Source of the DNA: Rhizophagus irregularis | Taxonomy: Eukaryota; Glomeromycota; Glomeromycetes; Glomerales; Glomeraceae | Length of the DNA: 64,000 nucleotides | Assembly (NCBI RefSeq): GCF_026210795.1 | Contig: NC_089449.1 | Location: forward strand, 2,294,001-2,358,000 | Reading direction: 5' to 3' | Notes under the pieces: generated by a model | What the model saw: the letters and a program-made list of their open reading frames with translations, nothing else | Told to the model about the DNA's origin: nothing | Database searches by the model: none | In this document: in pieces, positions 60,930-64,000 of the stretch | Layout of the letters: every line of letters begins with the position of its first letter | Position numbering within the stretch: position 1 is the first letter of the stretch | Translations under genes and position numbers: made by a program

Positions 60930-61870
60930 AGTTAGTGTCTTACATGTAATGCAAAACATTTTCAACAAAATTTCAAAAACTGGACAAATGGTAACAGACA
61001 TTTGACGGCCAGCAGGTGAATATTTTTTTTGAAGTATTGGAGCGGATGCCTTACGAAAGAAAGATTTTATTAAATTTATTGTAAAAGATGGGTTGGTAAA
61101 GTTTATAAAGCAAAATGGGCCGATGGATTGATAAAATATGAGACGATAAAAAACGAGATTAAGAAAGGTTTTGTGCCTGGAATATTTAAATGATTTAAAA
61201 GATGTTTCATTAGAATTAATCCATGAGGTCGGTATATGTAAATTATCTATTATTTGATTAAATTCTAGTAATCATTTTTATTAATATATTTTCATTACAT
61301 TACGTATCTTAATTCAGGATCTATTATTAAGTTCTGTGGGATAACTCAAGAACTGAAACACAAAATTATACGATTGTTTAGATTATGCAGAGTATGGAAG
61401 GTTACAACGTTATGTAGTTCAAAATAACTTAAATTGGGAAAAGAAGATTCGTAATATGCATCAATTGCGTTTAGGCTTGGTGATATCTATCAAGAAAGAT
61501 TTATCTGTTCACAACATATTGAGATTATGTAGATCTGCAAATTAGAGAAAAAAAATATACCGAGACTGCTATTTATAGTTTTGGAAACCCGAGTAAGGGT
61601 CTCCAAGTGTATTAGTATCCCTAGAAGTAGCAGGATTTCTCGCATAATTATGTATAAAATAATTTCTGTTATCGCGATGTAAGCCACAATGAATAATTAA
61701 CTGTAAGTATTCGTGTAGGACTTAGGTTAAAATTGCATCAATTAATTATGGTTTAATTAACGGATGTTTGTTTAGATGCAAATCCTTCATGTTGACCAAC
61801 AGCAGAAGAAATTAAAGCACATGGTTGAAAAATTGATGATAATATGAATAATGAGTGTATTAATTAAACA
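60930..61870 (+). pseudogene. Degraded protein-kinase-like gene (Rhizophagus kinase family)
   Basis: Separate frames give CNAKHFQQNFKNWTNGNRHL and FEVLERMPYERK, the Cys-rich linker and lead-in of this family. WVGKVYKAKWADGLIKY is the glycine loop with Val-x-Lys. LDYAEYGRLQRYVVQNNLNW and EKKIRNMHQL are the hinge and alpha-E region. DANPSC-stop-PTAEEIKAH is the C-lobe end. No intact HRD or DFG motif can be read. Frame changes and stops occur throughout, and a few introns may survive. It is a dead copy of a highly expanded kinase-like family. Confidence 0.65.
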
Positions 61871-61989
61871 AATTAGAAAACAAATTAGAAAGCAGAAAAG
61901 TCAATAATCAACATTTCTCACTTAGTTTCAATAATCTTTCTGAATCAAGAAAATTCTGATGTTCGTATAATTTATTTTTCCGTATATGA

Positions 61990-63000
61990 AATAAAATGAC
62001 AAAATTCAAATCTGTTGACAAAATACAATACACTCAATATTGTGTCTAGTTTTTATTGAAAGTTGCACAAAACACAGTGTCAGAAAATAAATAACAATTC
62101 ATAACATTAACCTAGTAAAGCCCTGCCGAAGGTATACAAAAAGATGGTCATTAGTTTGCAAGCTCTGAGATCGCTTTTTTGGTCACAGCCGAAACATTCA
62201 TACCTTAATTGCGTATTACTCGTCCAGGCTTCAACGTTTTTAATAATTTTCTCGCCCATGCTTCCTTCAAACTACGTCAACGAGTTCAGGCTCGGGGAAA
62301 AAATACAATGGTTTTAGTTATCGGAGTAAGAAAAAAGTTATAATAACGTAAGAAATATTAGTTACTGCGCTTTATTTTTTAAATATCATGCATATGTCTT
62401 CACATTAGTCAAATATGGTTTGTAATTTAGTGAAAAATCAAATTTAATTTTTTATACCATGCGAAAATCGCATAATTTGTATTATATGTTATTTGCATAT
62501 TTTATGACTGTTAAAATAAATAGAAAATTTTATTTTGCTAAATATATCTTTATATAAAAAATCATGATAAATACTCCTGAGAATTTTCATACATATTAAT
62601 CATTGCATAAATTTTTATAACGTTTATGGTATTTTTCAAAGTTCTGTATTGTCATTATAAGCCACTGATCAAGAGTCTATTTTATTATTAGTCAAGAAAG
62701 TTTTTACAATATATACCCTCAAGTTCACATCCCCAAAAATATTATATACAACGCGTCTAAAAAATTTTTTCTCAAAATTACATCTCGATAACAATGTGAG
62801 TTTTGAGGGATGGAAAACATCCTTGAAGCCCGAGAATTTCAATCTTATCTCCATTCTGAAGTTCCGTCAAACAAAAGATGGCTTCTCGTTTAACAAGTCG
62901 GTTGAGTATAAAGTTTGTTTCACATGTTGCAGACACAGGTATTGAAAAGAAAAAAATTCAATAGGAGAAAAAGTTAGCGGGAAGGAGTTGGGCGATGCCG
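61990..63000. other. Spacer without recognised gene
   Basis: AT-rich, with a more GC-rich stretch at 62100-62330 that reads in short fragments (FSPMLPSNYVNEFRLGEK) but gives no family. Confidence 0.35.
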
Positions 63001-63010
63001 AAAAAACCAC

Positions 63011-63244
63011 CTAAGCGACTTGGCAACTCATCAGGTTAGTATCTCCGGTGGGCTCCATCCTAAGTTTGTGTAAAGGCCAAAGGCAATACATCTTAGTGCC
63101 AAGAGCAACTCGTTCATTCACAACCCCTGGCGACCTGTTTCTTTTTTTCCTATTAAATTTTCTTTCTATGTTTCCTTCTTCAACATTTTCAGTATTTTGT
63201 TTGTATAAGAGATTGTAATCATTCCGGGATAATGGAAACATCAA
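63011..63244 (-). other. Uncertain 77-codon ORF
   Basis: It starts MMFPLSRNDYNLLYKQNTEN and continues with a basic KFNRKKRNRSPG segment. Codon use is less AT-biased than in random ORFs of this window, which hints at coding, but no partner exon or family is found. Confidence 0.25.
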
Positions 63245-63379
63245 AACAAGTACACAGTTAATGGTGAAGAAGGGCGGTCAAATTGAGGTATTTTCGTCTA
63301 ATTACTTACACTAGGGCTTTTGATATGGTGATCGATGTTTCATTTGATGAAAATGTGACATTTTTTCATTTCAATTAAG

Positions 63380-63890
63380 TGGAACAAGTTCAGGCAACCA
63401 ATAATGCCCCAATTCAGATGAATGTAATTCAGAATAACTTTGTCAACAGGAACTGTCTGAGGGGACGCGACTATGACCTACAAGTTGATGAGAAAAGTTA
63501 TCGACAGGATGAAGAATTGACAACAGCCAAGATAAATGAAATCACAGTACGTTGTAACTGAAGGTGTCTACAGGTTTATTATATTACTGGCACAATCATT
63601 TGAATTAACTCAGATTCGGAAAATGATTTGAGAGAAGCGACTGACTCAATAGTTGGGAAAGTAGAAAGAATACCATTGATGGTAGACAACATTGATCTGG
63701 AAGAAATTTTCATAGATTATTGCGATAGATGCGAAACATCTTTGAGTGAGTAGAATCAGTTTCTATAATTGACATGAATCTCAATAATAGTCTTATTATT
63801 ATCAATTATACTAGTTTATGTAATAGCGATATCATGGATATGAGACCTAGTTCACACTTCATGAGAGAAATTGCGGAAGAATCTTGAAGT
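63380..63890 (+). pseudogene. Partial multi-exon gene of unknown family at the right edge
   Basis: A segment after TCAATTAAG (63380) reads EQVQATNNAPIQMNVIQNNF, NRNCLRGRDYDLQVDEKSYR and ends near GTACGT at 63549. A second segment after CTCAG (63615) reads SENDLREATDSIVGKVERIP and DYCDRCETSLS. A third after ATACTAG (63815) reads LCNSDIMDMRPSSHFMREIA and meets TGA at 63885-63887. Phases of segments 2 and 3 fit a GTAGAA donor. The join of 1 to 2 does not fit cleanly. The frame stays open after the TGA to the window end, which suggests either a damaged gene or further splicing. Confidence 0.4.
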
Positions 63891-64000
63891 AAATATACCC
63901 AAAGGGTGGAAAGATTTTATACAATAATTTTTCAAGGTATGCCAAAATCTGAAAGTCTAAAAAAAGTTGGTTGTTTATCTTCATTACTTATTTGTCCATC

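Noticed and set aside
1-64000. CRISPR arrays, operons, prokaryotic promoters or rRNA/tRNA genes
   Set aside because: None seen. Spliced genes and intron signals show nuclear eukaryotic DNA, and the direct repeats lack regular spacer structure.

Overview
The window is nuclear DNA of a fungus and is very AT-rich, with introns of about 50-100 bp (GTAAGT, GTATGT or GTAATT donors and T-rich tracts ending in TAG). Gene content and relic families point to an arbuscular mycorrhizal fungus of the Rhizophagus type (Glomeromycotina). The clues are an RNF213-type giant AAA/E3 gene with a glycan-binding N-terminus, an F-box protein, MIR-domain proteins, decayed members of the large Rhizophagus kinase family with Cys-rich N-termini, KRBA2-like integrase and LINE relics, and many hAT- or MULE-like MITEs. 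All functional calls are by reading. No database search was possible.

Layout. 1-10476 (minus): at least six exons of an RNF213/mysterin-like gene that runs off the left edge. A shared 5' region separates it from 11446-14856 (plus), a four-exon membrane-anchored GH35 beta-galactosidase. 16015-17265 (plus): F-box protein. 18321-18890 (plus): intronless Rho GTPase with paired palindromes upstream. 20342-21591 (plus): four-exon protein joining a retroelement Gag-like N-terminus to a MIR domain, with decayed relatives downstream. 24.2-27 kb: graveyard of a B-family DNA polymerase, a retroelement integrase and a LINE endonuclease. 27.4-29.6 kb: a diverged tandem array whose minus strand repeatedly reads acceptor, about 30-60 nt, donor (microexon-like). 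It is followed by an intact 375-bp hAT MITE. 32641-36826 (plus): seven-exon ion-transport (TRP/polycystin-like) channel. 36.8-42.7 kb: purine tract, nested MITEs and a tandem duplication with one copy split by a MITE. 42715-43917 (minus): RING-CH (MARCH-like) membrane E3. 44-50 kb: almost empty AT-rich DNA. 50.8-52.4 kb: degraded N-terminal modules of the kinase family. 53.5-57.0 kb: two more microexon-like arrays, a GC-rich hairpin tandem duplicate, another hAT MITE and a frameshifted gene. 58-64 kb: one small two-exon gene, a decayed kinase-like gene and a partial multi-exon gene at the right edge.

The supported genes do not form a pathway. They are a typical eukaryotic mixture (ubiquitin ligases, Rho signalling, carbohydrate hydrolysis, ion transport) in repeat-rich DNA. 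The most unusual structure is the set of three microexon-like arrays, all of which look spliceable on the minus strand.
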